64,000 nt of DNA from an uncultured Sulfolobales archaeon (GCA_937921695.1 CAKZTZ010000005.1:1-64000), one strand, 5' to 3'. Positions 9,806-19,852 are shown, counted from the stretch's first letter. Notes: a model not told the origin generated them from the sequence alone. Numbers and translations: made by a program.

Positions 9806-10741
9806 TTAGAGTATTATTATTTTCATGTTGTCCCATGCTAGTATTGTTTTCTTAAATATTTCTTGGGCTTCTTTTTGTAGTTTTCTCGCTTCTGTCCCGT
9901 TGTATCTTGCGCTTATGTGTGTTAGTATTAGTGTTTCTGTTTTTGCTTTAACTGCTTGTTGTGCTGCTTGTTTTGATGTGCTGTGTCCTCTTTCTTCAGC
10001 TTCTTTTTCCATGTCTTGGGCGTATGTTGAGTCGTGTATTAGTATTTTTGTTTCCTCTATGTCTTTTATTATTTCTTCGCATGGTTTTGTGTCGCTTGTG
10101 TATGTTATTGTTATTTTTGTTTGTTCTCTGGCTTTTACGTCTTCTAGTTTTATTTTCTTGTTTTCTATTGTTGTTTCTCCTTTTTCTATTAGTTCTCTTA
10201 GCCATGGGCCTGGTTTTAGTCCTAGGGCTTCTAGTTTTTCTTCTTCTATTCTGGGTCTTAGTGTCCATTCTAGTTTGAACCCGTATGTTTCTATGTTGTG
10301 GCATACGGGGAACCATTTTATTGCGAGCTTGTCTTGAGCTCTCCCTAGTTCTATGGATCCCTTGTTTTCTATTTCCACTATGTTTATTTTGAATCCTAGT
10401 TTTTCCTCTGTGGCTTCTAATGCTTCCCTAGCATACCATGCTATGTTTTTTGGGGCTAGGATTGTTAGTGGGGTTTTTCTCCCCCCTATGTACATTGATT
10501 GTAGTAGTCCTGGGAGGCCGTTTACGTGGTCTCCGTGTTCGTGGCTTATAGCTATTAGGTCTATGGATGCTGGGGAGGAGCTTGCTTGGGAGAGCCTTAT
10601 TTGCGCTCCTTCGCCAGCATCTAATAGTATCTTGTTGCCTAGCCAGTCCCTCACTAGTATTGATGGTGTTAGCCTCTCCCTCGTCGGTATTGTGGCTCCA
10701 GTCCCTAGCATTACTATTTCAATCTTATACCGCAATTTCAA
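9806..10741 (-). CDS. rnz: ribonuclease Z
   Basis: EIVMLGTGATIPTRERLTPSILV, SHEHGDHVNGLPGLLQSM, YTSDTKP, LTHISARY. Confidence 0.95.
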   Translation of the reverse strand: MKLRYKIEIVMLGTGATIPTRERLTPSILVRDWLGNKILLDAGEGAQIRLSQASSSPASIDLIAISHEHGDHVNGLPGLLQSMYIGGRKTPLTILAPKNIAWYAREALEATEEKLGFKINIVEIENKGSIELGRAQDKLAIKWFPVCHNIETYGFKLEWTLRPRIEEEKLEALGLKPGPWLRELIEKGETTIENKKIKLEDVKAREQTKITITYTSDTKPCEEIIKDIEETKILIHDSTYAQDMEKEAEERGHSTSKQAAQQAVKAKTETLILTHISARYNGTEARKLQKEAQEIFKKTILAWDNMKIIIL

Positions 10742-11757
10742 ACCCTCGCCACTACTATTTCCCTAGTTAGGGATCCGTGTACAAACATGTGGTGTCTGCT
10801 AACTATTTTCAACCCGGCTTCGAGGGCTAGTTTCCAGGGGTTGTAATGGTGTGGCCCCGCATACACTATGTATGAGCCCTTCCTGGCAACCCTAGCAGCC
10901 TCCTCTAGGAATCCTAGGACTATCTCACTATAACCTCTCCCCCTGGTTGAGGCTAGCCTCCCATATGGGGGGTCTGTAGCTATAGAGTCAACAGACCCCG
11001 GGGCTATTGGGGTTCTAGTAGCGTCCCCCATAATAGTTAAAGCTTTGCCGCTACACCCGTATGCTGAGAGGTTCCTTTGGGATCCTGTGGAGGCTTCCCT
11101 GTCAATGTCCTGGCATATTATAGTGCCCGCCCCCATGAGGCAAGCTTCTATAGCTAAGCTCCCAGTGCCGCAGAAGGGGTCTAGGAATGTTGACCCCCTC
11201 CTTAGCCTCGACAAGTTTACTAGGAGCCTTGAGAACTGGGGGGTTAGGGAGCCTGGTTTAAAATAAGGCCTCCTGCTAGGTTTCCTGGAGAGGAGTTCTT
11301 TAAACTCTATTTTACCTTTTGAAACCCCAGCTATGACAAGCCCCTCAGAGGCTATGAGCTTGAGCCTCGTGGAAGCTGTGAGGCTGCATTTGACGCCCTT
11401 AGAGTATAGTGTTTTAACAATGAAATCCTCCCTTATCTCCTCGCCGTAGCTCTTAAACCTCCTCACTTCAACCTTCACACCCTCCCCTTTCAAAACATGG
11501 GGCAGGCTGTCGAGAAGTTCTCCCAGCGAGCCCCTCTCCGCAACCCCTAAAACCTCCCCTATCTCTTTCACGAAACTCGACCTCCCAAGTATGGCCTCGG
11601 GGGCTTCGGGGCTAGAGCGGATTAAAGCCACACCCTCCAACACTAAGTCTATAGTTGACCCTGGTAGTTCAGATTCAAGTATAGCTTTCAACTCTTCTAA
11701 GGCTAGGGAGAGGTTCTCCCCTGAGAGTGTTGCGTAATAGACTTTCACCCGGTCCAC
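10738..11757 (-). CDS. tRNA (guanine10-N2)-methyltransferase-like (Trm11/TrmG10)
   Basis: RPYFKPGSLTPQFSRLLVNLSRL, FLDPFCGTGSLAIEA, ATDPPYGRLAS. Confidence 0.85.
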   Translation of the reverse strand: MDRVKVYYATLSGENLSLALEELKAILESELPGSTIDLVLEGVALIRSSPEAPEAILGRSSFVKEIGEVLGVAERGSLGELLDSLPHVLKGEGVKVEVRRFKSYGEEIREDFIVKTLYSKGVKCSLTASTRLKLIASEGLVIAGVSKGKIEFKELLSRKPSRRPYFKPGSLTPQFSRLLVNLSRLRRGSTFLDPFCGTGSLAIEACLMGAGTIICQDIDREASTGSQRNLSAYGCSGKALTIMGDATRTPIAPGSVDSIATDPPYGRLASTRGRGYSEIVLGFLEEAARVARKGSYIVYAGPHHYNPWKLALEAGLKIVSRHHMFVHGSLTREIVVARV

Positions 11758-12671
11758 CTTGAAACGGCCTCTGCAGCTAGGGGGCTCAAGTCTACATATG
11801 AGACATAGTCCCCCCCAGCCGGGGGAAGGCTGTTTGAAACTGTTAGCTTCCCAACCCCTGAGGCTCTAATTTTCTCTAGAGACCCCGGGATTCCTAGGAG
11901 GTGTACAGCTATTACGGAGACGCTCCTAGCACCCATATTGTAGAGTGTTCTCGAAGCTAAAGCTATAGTGTCCCCCGTGCTTATAATATCATCAACTATA
12001 ATAACATCCCTCCCCCTAGGGTTGAAATCCCCGGGCTCCATGGATACCTCCCCCGTTACCCTATCCCTCCTCTTAACCATATAACCCCTATCAGCCCCTA
12101 GAGCTCCAGCCACACTATCAGCCCTCTCAACACCCCCAAAGTCTGGAGACACTACTAAGACCCCCGAGCTTAAACCCAAAAACCTAACAATGTAAGGTAG
12201 AGGCCTCAAATTCAAAGCCTCCCCAGGGTAATAAGAGAGGGCTCTAACACTATGAGCCTCAACAGTAACAAGCCTCCTAACACCCATAGAGTAGAGAGAC
12301 TTCAAAACAACCCTAACACTAACAGGCTCACCGTCGAGAAACACTCTATCCTGCCTAGCGAAAGGAAGATAAGGAGCATAAAGTATAACGTCAGAAGCCC
12401 CAGCCTCGTAGAGAGCGTCAGCCAACAAGAGAACCTCAAATAAACCCTCAACCTGAGGGCTCTCCATAGACTGAACTAAAACTACAACCTCACCCCTAAC
12501 ACCACCATCAACCCTAACATAAACCTCACCATCAGGAAACCTCTTAGAGTAAACACCAACACGCCTACAACCTAGAGCGGAAGCAAGCAAACCACCTAAA
12601 ACACTAGAATGAACCCTAGACCCGGAAACTACGACAACCAACAGTAAACCCCCATCCCCAAGTCTAGACAT
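11745..12671 (-). CDS. prs: ribose-phosphate pyrophosphokinase
   Basis: KRFPDGEVYVRV, LYAPYLPFARQDRVF, VIIVDDIISTGDTIALA (PRPP loop). Confidence 0.95.
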   Translation of the reverse strand: MSRLGDGGLLLVVVVSGSRVHSSVLGGLLASALGCRRVGVYSKRFPDGEVYVRVDGGVRGEVVVLVQSMESPQVEGLFEVLLLADALYEAGASDVILYAPYLPFARQDRVFLDGEPVSVRVVLKSLYSMGVRRLVTVEAHSVRALSYYPGEALNLRPLPYIVRFLGLSSGVLVVSPDFGGVERADSVAGALGADRGYMVKRRDRVTGEVSMEPGDFNPRGRDVIIVDDIISTGDTIALASRTLYNMGARSVSVIAVHLLGIPGSLEKIRASGVGKLTVSNSLPPAGGDYVSYVDLSPLAAEAVSRWTG

Positions 12672-12788
12672 AAAGCCTTATAAAAATCTCAAGCCAGAGA
12701 ATATCCAGGGCAACGCGAATAAAGGAAGCCCATCACAACGTAAGCTCGGGGGACCCCCTAGTATCAATGTTCGTGTTTCACCCTGGAT

Positions 12789-13841
12789 TTACCCGAACCA
12801 TGCGTCCAGTTTTTTCTGTTTGGCTTTTACGTGTTCTTTGTATGCTTTGACTAGCCTCTCTATCCCTTTCTCTACCCTGTCTGGGCTGAAGTCGTGTCTT
12901 GAGACTAGTATTTCTTTTATGGCTTCAGCGTTGGGCTCTCTATATGTTATCTTGTATTCTTTGTTAACTGGGGGGTTTAGGAAGTATTCATATATCTTAA
13001 CCGGGTCTGCTCCAGCCCACTCTGCTTTAGGTATGGCTGTTAGTGCTTTTACCGGGTCTTTTATGGTTTTAACGTGTTTTAGGGCTTTCTGGACTCCATA
13101 GCCTTTGACCCCGTCCGGGTTATAGTCTGTCCCTATTATCACTCCTATAGCTATGAGCTGTTCTCTTGTTATGTCTAGGGTTTTGAGGAGTTTGTCTAGC
13201 TCTATTATTTCAGGTTTAACCTCTACATACTCATCCCTCCCCGGGAGTTTCCTCTTACCCGTTATAGCTAGGTTTCTCACAAGCCTCTTAGAGCCGAAGA
13301 GCAGGCTGTCATAGTCCTGGCTTCCAGTAGCGTATGCGTCGCCCCTAGCTGAGATATATGCGGCCTGGGCTTCCCCCTCTGCTTCAGCTTGAACCCATGG
13401 TATCCCCATAGCTTTCAACAACTCTTTAGCCTCTGAAACCATTTCGCTCGTGAGCCTCCCAGTTGCCTGGGCGTATTTCCTAGCTTCCTCCCTTAAACCC
13501 ATCTCTAGCGCCGCTCTATACTTTGCTTCAGCCTCCTCCCTCCTCCTAGCCCTTTCTTCAACCTCCCTAGCTTTCATCTCGGGAGTCTTACCGTCGAAGA
13601 CGTAGACGGGCTTAACGCCCTCCTCTATAAAACTAATAGTCCTGTAGAAGAGGCCGCTCAAATGACTAGTAACCCTGCCTTCACGGTCCATGAGCGGGGT
13701 CCCGTCAGGCTGCCTAATAGCTGCTAGGAACTGGTGCAGCATATTATAAGCGTCTAAAGCTATAACCTCCCCCTTCAAAGCTGAAACATCAACCTCCCTC
13801 CTAGCAGCGCTCGGAATAAGATCTCTGAGGTCAACGCCCAC
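12789..13841 (-). CDS. fen: flap endonuclease 1
   Basis: DAYNMLHQFLAAIRQPDGTPLMD, VYVFDGKTPEMK, QAEAEGEAQAAYI, GTDYNPDGVKGYG; C-terminal PIP-like KQKKLDAWF. Confidence 0.97.
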   Translation of the reverse strand: MGVDLRDLIPSAARREVDVSALKGEVIALDAYNMLHQFLAAIRQPDGTPLMDREGRVTSHLSGLFYRTISFIEEGVKPVYVFDGKTPEMKAREVEERARRREEAEAKYRAALEMGLREEARKYAQATGRLTSEMVSEAKELLKAMGIPWVQAEAEGEAQAAYISARGDAYATGSQDYDSLLFGSKRLVRNLAITGKRKLPGRDEYVEVKPEIIELDKLLKTLDITREQLIAIGVIIGTDYNPDGVKGYGVQKALKHVKTIKDPVKALTAIPKAEWAGADPVKIYEYFLNPPVNKEYKITYREPNAEAIKEILVSRHDFSPDRVEKGIERLVKAYKEHVKAKQKKLDAWFG

Positions 13842-14017
13842 CCTTAAACACCACTAATAAAAATAAGCCCAGGAGACAATAAAGCTTACACTAGACTAAA
13901 ATCCAGCCCAAAAAGTTAAGGACATACTTTAGACTGGGAGGGGAGCATTTAATAGTTTAAAGTTATAGAGCGTTAACTTAAGCTCCCCTGCAGGAGCTAC
14001 CTATAGAGGGTGGGAGT

Positions 14018-15067
14018 TTGAAAGCTATGGTTTTAAGGAGGTTCTATGAGATTGAGGTTCCCGGGGAGCCTAGGAGATATCCCGAGCTCCCTTCTACCTC
14101 AGACCCTTTAGAGCTTGTAGAGCTCCCCGTTCCCGAGCCTGGCCCGGGTCAAGTCCTCATAAAAGTATCTGCATGCGGGGTATGCCATACTGAGATAGAT
14201 GAAATTGAAGGTAGGAGGAGGCCTAAGATCCCCGTAATCCCAGGCCACCAGGCTGTTGGCCGCATAGTTAAAGTAGGTGATGGCGTTAGCAGGGTTAAAA
14301 TTGGGGATAGGGTTGGAGTCGCATGGGTCGGATGGGCCTGCGGCTCTTGCACCTACTGCGTCTCCGGGCTCGAGAACTTATGCGGTGACTTTAAAGCTAC
14401 AGGGTGCGACTTAGACGGTTGCTATGCTGAGTACATGGTAGCCTACGAGGATTACGTTTACAGTGTACCTTGGAACTATGAAGATCCGGAGGCAGCCCCC
14501 CTACTATGCGGGGGGGCCATAGGGTATAGGGCTCTGAAACTAGCAAGTGTAAAAGATGGGATGGCACTAGGGCTAGTAGGGTTCGGGGCTTCAGCACACC
14601 AGATAATACAGGTTGTGAAACACTTATACCCAAACTCTAAAGTAATAGTTTTAACCAGGAGCAGGGAGCACATAGAACTAGCTAGAGAACTAGGAGCAGA
14701 CTGGGCTGGAACCCCCCAGGAAAACCCGCCGGAGAAAATAGATAGAGCAATAGACTTCACCCCGATAGGGGAAACAATACCTAGAATAATGGAACTCCTA
14801 AAACCCGGGGGAAAACTAATAGTAAACGTTATAAGGAAAAGAACACCAATAACCCTAGAATACACAAAACACCTCTGGATGGAAAAAGAAATCAAAACAG
14901 TAGCAAACATAACCCGCAACGACATAAAAGAATACCTAGAAATAGCTGGCAAAAACAAAATCAAAATAAACTATCAAACATTCAAGCTAGAAGAGGCAAA
15001 CAAAGCACTAAGACTACTCAAACAAGGGAAAATAAAAGGAGCAGCCGTCCTACTCCCCAACACATAA
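14018..15067 (+). CDS. zinc-dependent alcohol dehydrogenase (MDR family)
   Basis: CGVCHTEIDEIEGRRRPKIPVIPGHQAVGRIV, structural Zn Cys cluster. Confidence 0.95.
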   Translation: MKAMVLRRFYEIEVPGEPRRYPELPSTSDPLELVELPVPEPGPGQVLIKVSACGVCHTEIDEIEGRRRPKIPVIPGHQAVGRIVKVGDGVSRVKIGDRVGVAWVGWACGSCTYCVSGLENLCGDFKATGCDLDGCYAEYMVAYEDYVYSVPWNYEDPEAAPLLCGGAIGYRALKLASVKDGMALGLVGFGASAHQIIQVVKHLYPNSKVIVLTRSREHIELARELGADWAGTPQENPPEKIDRAIDFTPIGETIPRIMELLKPGGKLIVNVIRKRTPITLEYTKHLWMEKEIKTVANITRNDIKEYLEIAGKNKIKINYQTFKLEEANKALRLLKQGKIKGAAVLLPNT

Positions 15068-15386
15068 ACGATATGTAACCACTTGAGCCGAAACCTAGAC
15101 GTCTCAGTTACCCTAACACAGCTCCCCAATACAATAGTTAACCATGGGTTATTAGGAGGCTCCTCATATAAAGATATACACAAGCTTTTCCCCTCCCCCA
15201 CATCTAGTTTTAGGGTTTAACATTGCCTTAGCTCTCCTCGTTCCAGTTGGCACTACGAGGGCTGAGAGCTTGAGGTTGAAGCTTAGGTTTTCGAGGTTCA
15301 GATAGCTAGGGGTTTCATGTGGGGGGCTGTGTGTTAGTTGCGGATATTTTAATAACCCCTGGTAACGCTTATAGGTAAGTGAGAAC

Positions 15387-16127
15387 TTGAGGGTTTCGGG
15401 GTGTTTGGCTGTGACTGTGGCTATAGTCTTAGCTGGGGGGCTTGGTAAGAGGCTTAGGCCTTTAACTCTCGAGCTTCCTAAGATTTTGCTTCCTCTGGGT
15501 TCTAGGAGTGTGGCTGAGTATTTGTTTGAGTGGCTTAAGTTTTACGGTATTAATGAGGTTTTCATGCTCGTGGGCTATCTCAGGGAGAAGACTATTGAGG
15601 CTTTGGGCAGCGGGGCTAGGTATGGTGTGTACGTGTCTTATATTGTTGAAGATGAGCCTTTAGGGACTGGGGGTGCTTTGAGGAACGCTGCCCACATAAT
15701 TGGGAGGGCTGAGAGGGTTATAGCTGTTAACGGGGATATTGTGACTAATATAGATCCTAGGAAACTCCTAGAAGCTCTTAAGGGCGACGTTATAGCTAGT
15801 ATAGCTGCTGTGCCTTTGAGGAGCCCTTATGGCGTCCTAGATATTGAGAATGAGAAGATTGTAGGGTTTAGGGAGAAGCCTATCCTTAAAGACTACTGGA
15901 TAAACGCTGGAGTATACGGGATAACTAGGGATATAATAGAGTATTTACCGGAGAAAGGCGATGTAGAAGTATCCACGTTCCCCCTACTAGCCTCGAAGAA
16001 TATGCTCTCAGTAGTTAAATACGAGACACCCCCATACTACTGGCGCAGCATAGACTCGCCTAAAGACCTGGAAGAAGTGCCTAGAGAAATAGAAGATAGG
16101 GGAGGCTTATTCGCAGGCCTAGAATAG
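15387..16127 (+). CDS. sugar-1-phosphate nucleotidyltransferase
   Basis: VAIVLAGGLGKRLRPLTLELPKILLPLGSRSVAEYL, AVNGDIVTN. Confidence 0.9.
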   Translation: MRVSGCLAVTVAIVLAGGLGKRLRPLTLELPKILLPLGSRSVAEYLFEWLKFYGINEVFMLVGYLREKTIEALGSGARYGVYVSYIVEDEPLGTGGALRNAAHIIGRAERVIAVNGDIVTNIDPRKLLEALKGDVIASIAAVPLRSPYGVLDIENEKIVGFREKPILKDYWINAGVYGITRDIIEYLPEKGDVEVSTFPLLASKNMLSVVKYETPPYYWRSIDSPKDLEEVPREIEDRGGLFAGLE

Positions 16128-16142
16128 GGAAGGTGGCAGCAC

Positions 16143-16622
16143 ATCAAAACAATCTACACTATAGGGCACAGCAATAGGAGCCTCCAAGAGTTCCTAAACA
16201 TCCTAGAAACACATGGAATAAACACAATAATAGATATAAGGAGATTCCCCGGGAGCAGGAGAGTCCCCTGGGCAACAAGAGAAAACCTGGAGAAGACACT
16301 ACAAGAGAAGGGGATAAAATACGCGTGGCTGCAAGAACTCGGAGGCCTCAGAAAAGGAGGCTACAAGAAGCACATGGAGACTGAAGAATATAAGAGAGGC
16401 CTAGAAAAACTCCTAAAAATAATAGAGGAAGACGGAAACACAGCCCTAATGTGCAGGGAAAAACTATGGTTCAAATGCCATAGAAGGTTTATAGCTAACG
16501 ACCTAACGAAAAAGTCTATCAAAATAGTCCACATAATAGAAGCTGGAAAACTCAAAGAACATAAACTCAGCGGAGCCGCCCCCCACTCTGAGCCCCAAAT
16601 AGAAACAAGCAGCAACCCTTAA
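16143..16622 (+). CDS. DUF488 family protein; start codon unresolved (no in-frame ATG/GTG/TTG before the conserved N-terminus)
   Basis: IKTIYTIGHSNRSLQEFLNILETHGINTIIDIRRFPGSRRVPWATREN...GGLRKGG...MCREKLWFKCHRRFIA is contiguous with ORF-track entry 16374..16622. Confidence 0.85.
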   Translation: MKTIYTIGHSNRSLQEFLNILETHGINTIIDIRRFPGSRRVPWATRENLEKTLQEKGIKYAWLQELGGLRKGGYKKHMETEEYKRGLEKLLKIIEEDGNTALMCREKLWFKCHRRFIANDLTKKSIKIVHIIEAGKLKEHKLSGAAPHSEPQIETSSNP

Positions 16623-16864
16623 AACGTGGAGAAAGCTAAGGGTTCCCGAGAAATATTGAAAAGCTATGCATACTCCTAAAACCTATGTTAGGCTATGAGA
16701 GCCTCCATGCCTTTGGGCTTAACGGCAGCCCGTGAACCTATAGCGGTGAATTGCTGTGGGCAGGGTGAAAGCCTCTAGACTAATATTCAGGGATAAACGG
16801 TTCTCCTAGTTTTGTAGTTTCAAGTTGCATCTTAGTAGCTCTAGCTATTTTAGGTTTTTCCCTT

Positions 16865-17854
16865 CTAGCTCCAGTGTTTTCTTATCCATAGGAGTATTTG
16901 TAATAGTATTGTTAAGACTGGTAGTTCAATGCTGGGCCCTATTGCTATGGCTAGTGCTATTAGGGGGTTTGCGGGGAACGCTGAGATTGCTATGGCTAGT
17001 GCCACTTCAGAATTCCTAGCTGTGGTGGTGAATACTATTAGGGCTATGTCTTCGTATGGTATCTTGAGTATTCTTCCGATTATGAGGTCTAATAGGAGGG
17101 TAGAGGAGAAGAATATTAACACTGGAGGTATTAAGCGTATGATGACGAGAGGGTTTTCGAAGATAAGACGCCCCTGGGAAGCGAATATTGCGACCACCAC
17201 AGCGGCCAGGATTACTAGGTTAGCTAGGGATAGGAATGGTTTAACAGTCTTATCGAAATAAGTGCGCCCCCTCACCTCCACTATAAACTTTTGGGTCAGC
17301 CTGCCTAGCAGGAAAGGCAGCACTAGGAACATCACTATGCTCCCCAGAATTTGACCAGCATCTATGATAATGATCTTACCCACCAGGATGTACATGTAGA
17401 AAGGCATTAGGGCAAGCATCAACAAAGTATTCCACGCCAGGAGAGTCACACCTAAAGGAACATTCCCCCCAGCTAGGCTCGTGAAAATCAAAAACCAGCC
17501 CATACAAGGGGCAACCAAGTATAAAATAAGGCCCACCCAAACGTCCGGGTAGGATCTTAGGAAAATATAGCCCAGAAACCAAGCGTAAACAGGGGTTACA
17601 ACAAAGTTAACAATCAACACTGTAAGGGTAGACTTCACATTCCTAACAGCTAAGAGAAGCTCCCTCAACTCCACACTTATAAAGATATTATAGATTATAA
17701 TGAACATCCCGAAAGGGATAAGCCACTCAAGCGACACAGCAATAGAAGGAGAATACTCCGCAATAAGCAGCCCAACGATAATAGAGGAGATTAAAATCGC
17801 AGGCTGAATCTTATCCAGCAGAGTTAACTCTCTCCGACTCCCACCTTTCTCCAT
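16865..17854 (-). CDS. arsenite/bile-acid-type (ACR3/BASS-like) transporter
   Basis: About 10 TM segments; LVAPCMGWFLIFTSLAGGN, TTTARNSEVALAIA motif typical of ACR3/BASS. Confidence 0.8.
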   Translation of the reverse strand: MEKGGSRRELTLLDKIQPAILISSIIVGLLIAEYSPSIAVSLEWLIPFGMFIIIYNIFISVELRELLLAVRNVKSTLTVLIVNFVVTPVYAWFLGYIFLRSYPDVWVGLILYLVAPCMGWFLIFTSLAGGNVPLGVTLLAWNTLLMLALMPFYMYILVGKIIIIDAGQILGSIVMFLVLPFLLGRLTQKFIVEVRGRTYFDKTVKPFLSLANLVILAAVVVAIFASQGRLIFENPLVIIRLIPPVLIFFSSTLLLDLIIGRILKIPYEDIALIVFTTTARNSEVALAIAISAFPANPLIALAIAIGPSIELPVLTILLQILLWIRKHWS

Positions 17855-17978
17855 AAACCACTCGCCTCAGCATACTAAAATGGAGAGAAATTAATAAACT
17901 TGGCCTACACGAGTTCAAGGAGAGTTTAGCGGACCCCCTCCAAGAACTTGAAGCATATATTCAACACAATAACAGGGA

Positions 17979-18077
17979 TGGTGGGGCCGCCGGGATTTGA
18001 ACCCGGGACCACCAGCGTTCCGGGCTTGGGGGTTAGCTCCCCAGGCTGGCATCCTAGCCAGGCTAGACGACGGCCCC
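17979..18077 (-). tRNA. tRNA-Pro(GGG) with about 21-nt intron and encoded CCA
   Basis: Reverse complement GGGGCCGTCGTCTAGCCTGGCTAGGATGCCAGC-CTGGGG[AGCTAACCCCCAAGCCCGGAA]C-GCTGGTGGTCCCGGGTTCAAATCCCGGCGGCCCCACCA; acceptor, anticodon and T stems pair; UGGG/CCCG gives a 4-bp BHB-like central helix. Confidence 0.9.
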
Positions 18078-18190
18078 TTTTAAGTCCCTAGCATTTGATG
18101 GTTTCTAGAGGGTTTATATATCTCGAGGGGTCTGTAGGGTCCTGTTCGTCATTTGAGCCGTTCTCGGCAAACTCTTCATCCCCTCTTGTT

Positions 18191-19108
18191 TTAGTTTCCT
18201 GTGGAGCCTAATATTGTGTTTATGTATTTTATTGGGTTGAAGGCTTCTAGGTCTTCGTATGACTGTCCTGTTCCCACATATATTACTGGTTTTCCTGTTG
18301 CTGCTACTATTGATAGTATTGAGCCTCCTTTAGCGTCTGAGTCTGTTTTGGTTACTATTACAGCGTCTATCCCTATTTTATTGTTGAACTCTTCTGCTTG
18401 TTGTTTGGCGTCGTTCCCTGTTAGAGCGTCTACAACCATTATTTTCATGTCTGGCTTAGCTACCCTAACTATTTTCTTCATTTCATCCATTAAATCAGCA
18501 TCTACATGCATTCTCCCAGCAGTGTCTATGAGGACTGCGCAGTAGCCTCTCTTCCTAGCGTATTCTATAGCGTCGTGGGCCACGCTAGCCGGGTCTGAGC
18601 CGTATTTTCCTTTAACTATTGGGATTCCCAGTCTTTCAGCGTGTATCTCTAGCTGTTCCTGGGCTCCCGCCCTGAAAGTGTCTGAGGCTGCTAGGACTAC
18701 TGTAAGCCCCTTCTTCTTCATAGCATAAGCTACTTTCGCTATAGTAGTAGTTTTACCTACACCGTTGACCCCGAAGAACACTATCACATAGGGCTTCTGG
18801 CTCCCGCACCTCGCTCTAGCAGCCTCTATTATGTCTAGCTGGGGGGTGTTGAGGGTTTTCAACATATAATCTCTAACAGTGGACCTCACTATCTCCTCCA
18901 CGTTAGAGCCTCTAGATACAGTTTTACCTGTGAGACTATCCTTCACAGTGTTTAGCATTTCGAGGGCGGCCTCATAGGCTACGTCGGCTGAAAGGAGTTC
19001 TAAGAGTATTTCATCTGTTAAACTCGAAATCTCCTTCTCCGATAGCGTCCTATATTTAACCTTGTCAACTAGACTGTTTAAGGCTGACCTGAAGGCTTCG
19101 AAAACCAA
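18191..19108 (-). CDS. ftsY: signal recognition particle receptor FtsY
   Basis: FFGVNGVGKTTTIAKVA, DTFRAGAQEQL, DTAGRMHVDADLMDEM, TKTDSDAKGG. Confidence 0.97.
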   Translation of the reverse strand: MVFEAFRSALNSLVDKVKYRTLSEKEISSLTDEILLELLSADVAYEAALEMLNTVKDSLTGKTVSRGSNVEEIVRSTVRDYMLKTLNTPQLDIIEAARARCGSQKPYVIVFFGVNGVGKTTTIAKVAYAMKKKGLTVVLAASDTFRAGAQEQLEIHAERLGIPIVKGKYGSDPASVAHDAIEYARKRGYCAVLIDTAGRMHVDADLMDEMKKIVRVAKPDMKIMVVDALTGNDAKQQAEEFNNKIGIDAVIVTKTDSDAKGGSILSIVAATGKPVIYVGTGQSYEDLEAFNPIKYINTILGSTGN

Positions 19109-19113
19109 AGCTT

Positions 19114-19554
19114 CTAGCCTCTCTTCTCAGCTTCCGCCAGGGTCCTCTGTAGGAGGGCTTGATACTGGTCGTGGAGGCTGGCTATGCTGCCTATAGCTTT
19201 CCTAGTCTCTTCTATGGCTTTCTCAAGTTTCCCCCTCCTCTCTTCTAGCATCTTGATAGCTTCGTTGAAGCCCATCTTAGCGTAAACGTTAAGCCCCATA
19301 TGAACTATAACATGCTCCCTATCGACAAGGTTGACTGTCACAGCAGCGTTCATGTTAGGGTCTAAATGCACTATAAAACTCTCGGGAGACCCTTTAAGGG
19401 CTTTAAGCCCCTCTATAGACCTCACAACATTATCCCTAGCCTGGACAAGCCCCCGCAGGTAGTCCTGTAAGGCTTCAATCTGATCCCTTAAAACCTGAAC
19501 TTGAGCCGCTAAAGCTGCCACGTCAACTTTCTGCTGTCTAGGCTGTTTAGCCAA
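19114..19554 (-). CDS. pfdA: prefoldin alpha subunit
   Basis: Long N/C coiled coils with central beta segment, PESFIVHLDPNMNAAVTVN...VIVHMGLNVYAKM; adjacent to ftsY. Confidence 0.85.
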   Translation of the reverse strand: MAKQPRQQKVDVAALAAQVQVLRDQIEALQDYLRGLVQARDNVVRSIEGLKALKGSPESFIVHLDPNMNAAVTVNLVDREHVIVHMGLNVYAKMGFNEAIKMLEERRGKLEKAIEETRKAIGSIASLHDQYQALLQRTLAEAEKRG

Positions 19555-19561
19555 AACCCTC

Positions 19562-19852
19562 TCACCTAGCTATCTTATCTAGGTTAGCTAGTTTAATTAT
19601 CCTAGCGTCTCCAACCTCCTCGAGGGGAACCTCTACTATGCTCTCAACCCTTATATGTGCCCTCTTAAGTTTATGCCTACTGCCTAGTTCCGAGTATACT
19701 CTCTCGAGAGCGTGTTCAGGCTTCAAAGCCCTAACATACACCTTAAACTTCCTCCACTCAGGCTTCCTATCATGGCCTATTAACATCACACCCTCAACAC
19801 TATAAACCTTAACCTCCAACCCCACCACCCAAAGCCATTTGAATCCTCGCAA
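19562..19852 (-). CDS. rplX: 50S ribosomal protein LX (L18a/L20a)
   Basis: KVYSVEGVMLIGHDRKPEWRKFKVYVRALKPEHALERVYSELGSRHKLKRAHI. Confidence 0.9.
   Translation of the reverse strand: MRGFKWLWVVGLEVKVYSVEGVMLIGHDRKPEWRKFKVYVRALKPEHALERVYSELGSRHKLKRAHIRVESIVEVPLEEVGDARIIKLANLDKIAR

Noticed and set aside
9825-10766. Plus-strand ORFs (9825-10337, 9961-10278, 10353-10766) opposite RNase Z
   Set aside because: Low-complexity Leu/Ser/Phe-rich translations of the antisense of a clear RNase Z gene; caused by the A/C-rich coding strand lacking stops in antisense.
16125-16127. Pyrrolysine-type TAG readthrough joining nucleotidyltransferase and DUF488
   Set aside because: No evidence of pyl genes; the upstream protein has a natural end and an SD-like GGTGG follows the stop, favouring separate initiation. 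Kept only as an alternative.
17979-18077. Reading the intron-containing tRNA as tRNA-Ser(GGA)
   Set aside because: Variable loop is only 5 nt, incompatible with a class II tRNA-Ser; 37/38 intron placement gives anticodon GGG.
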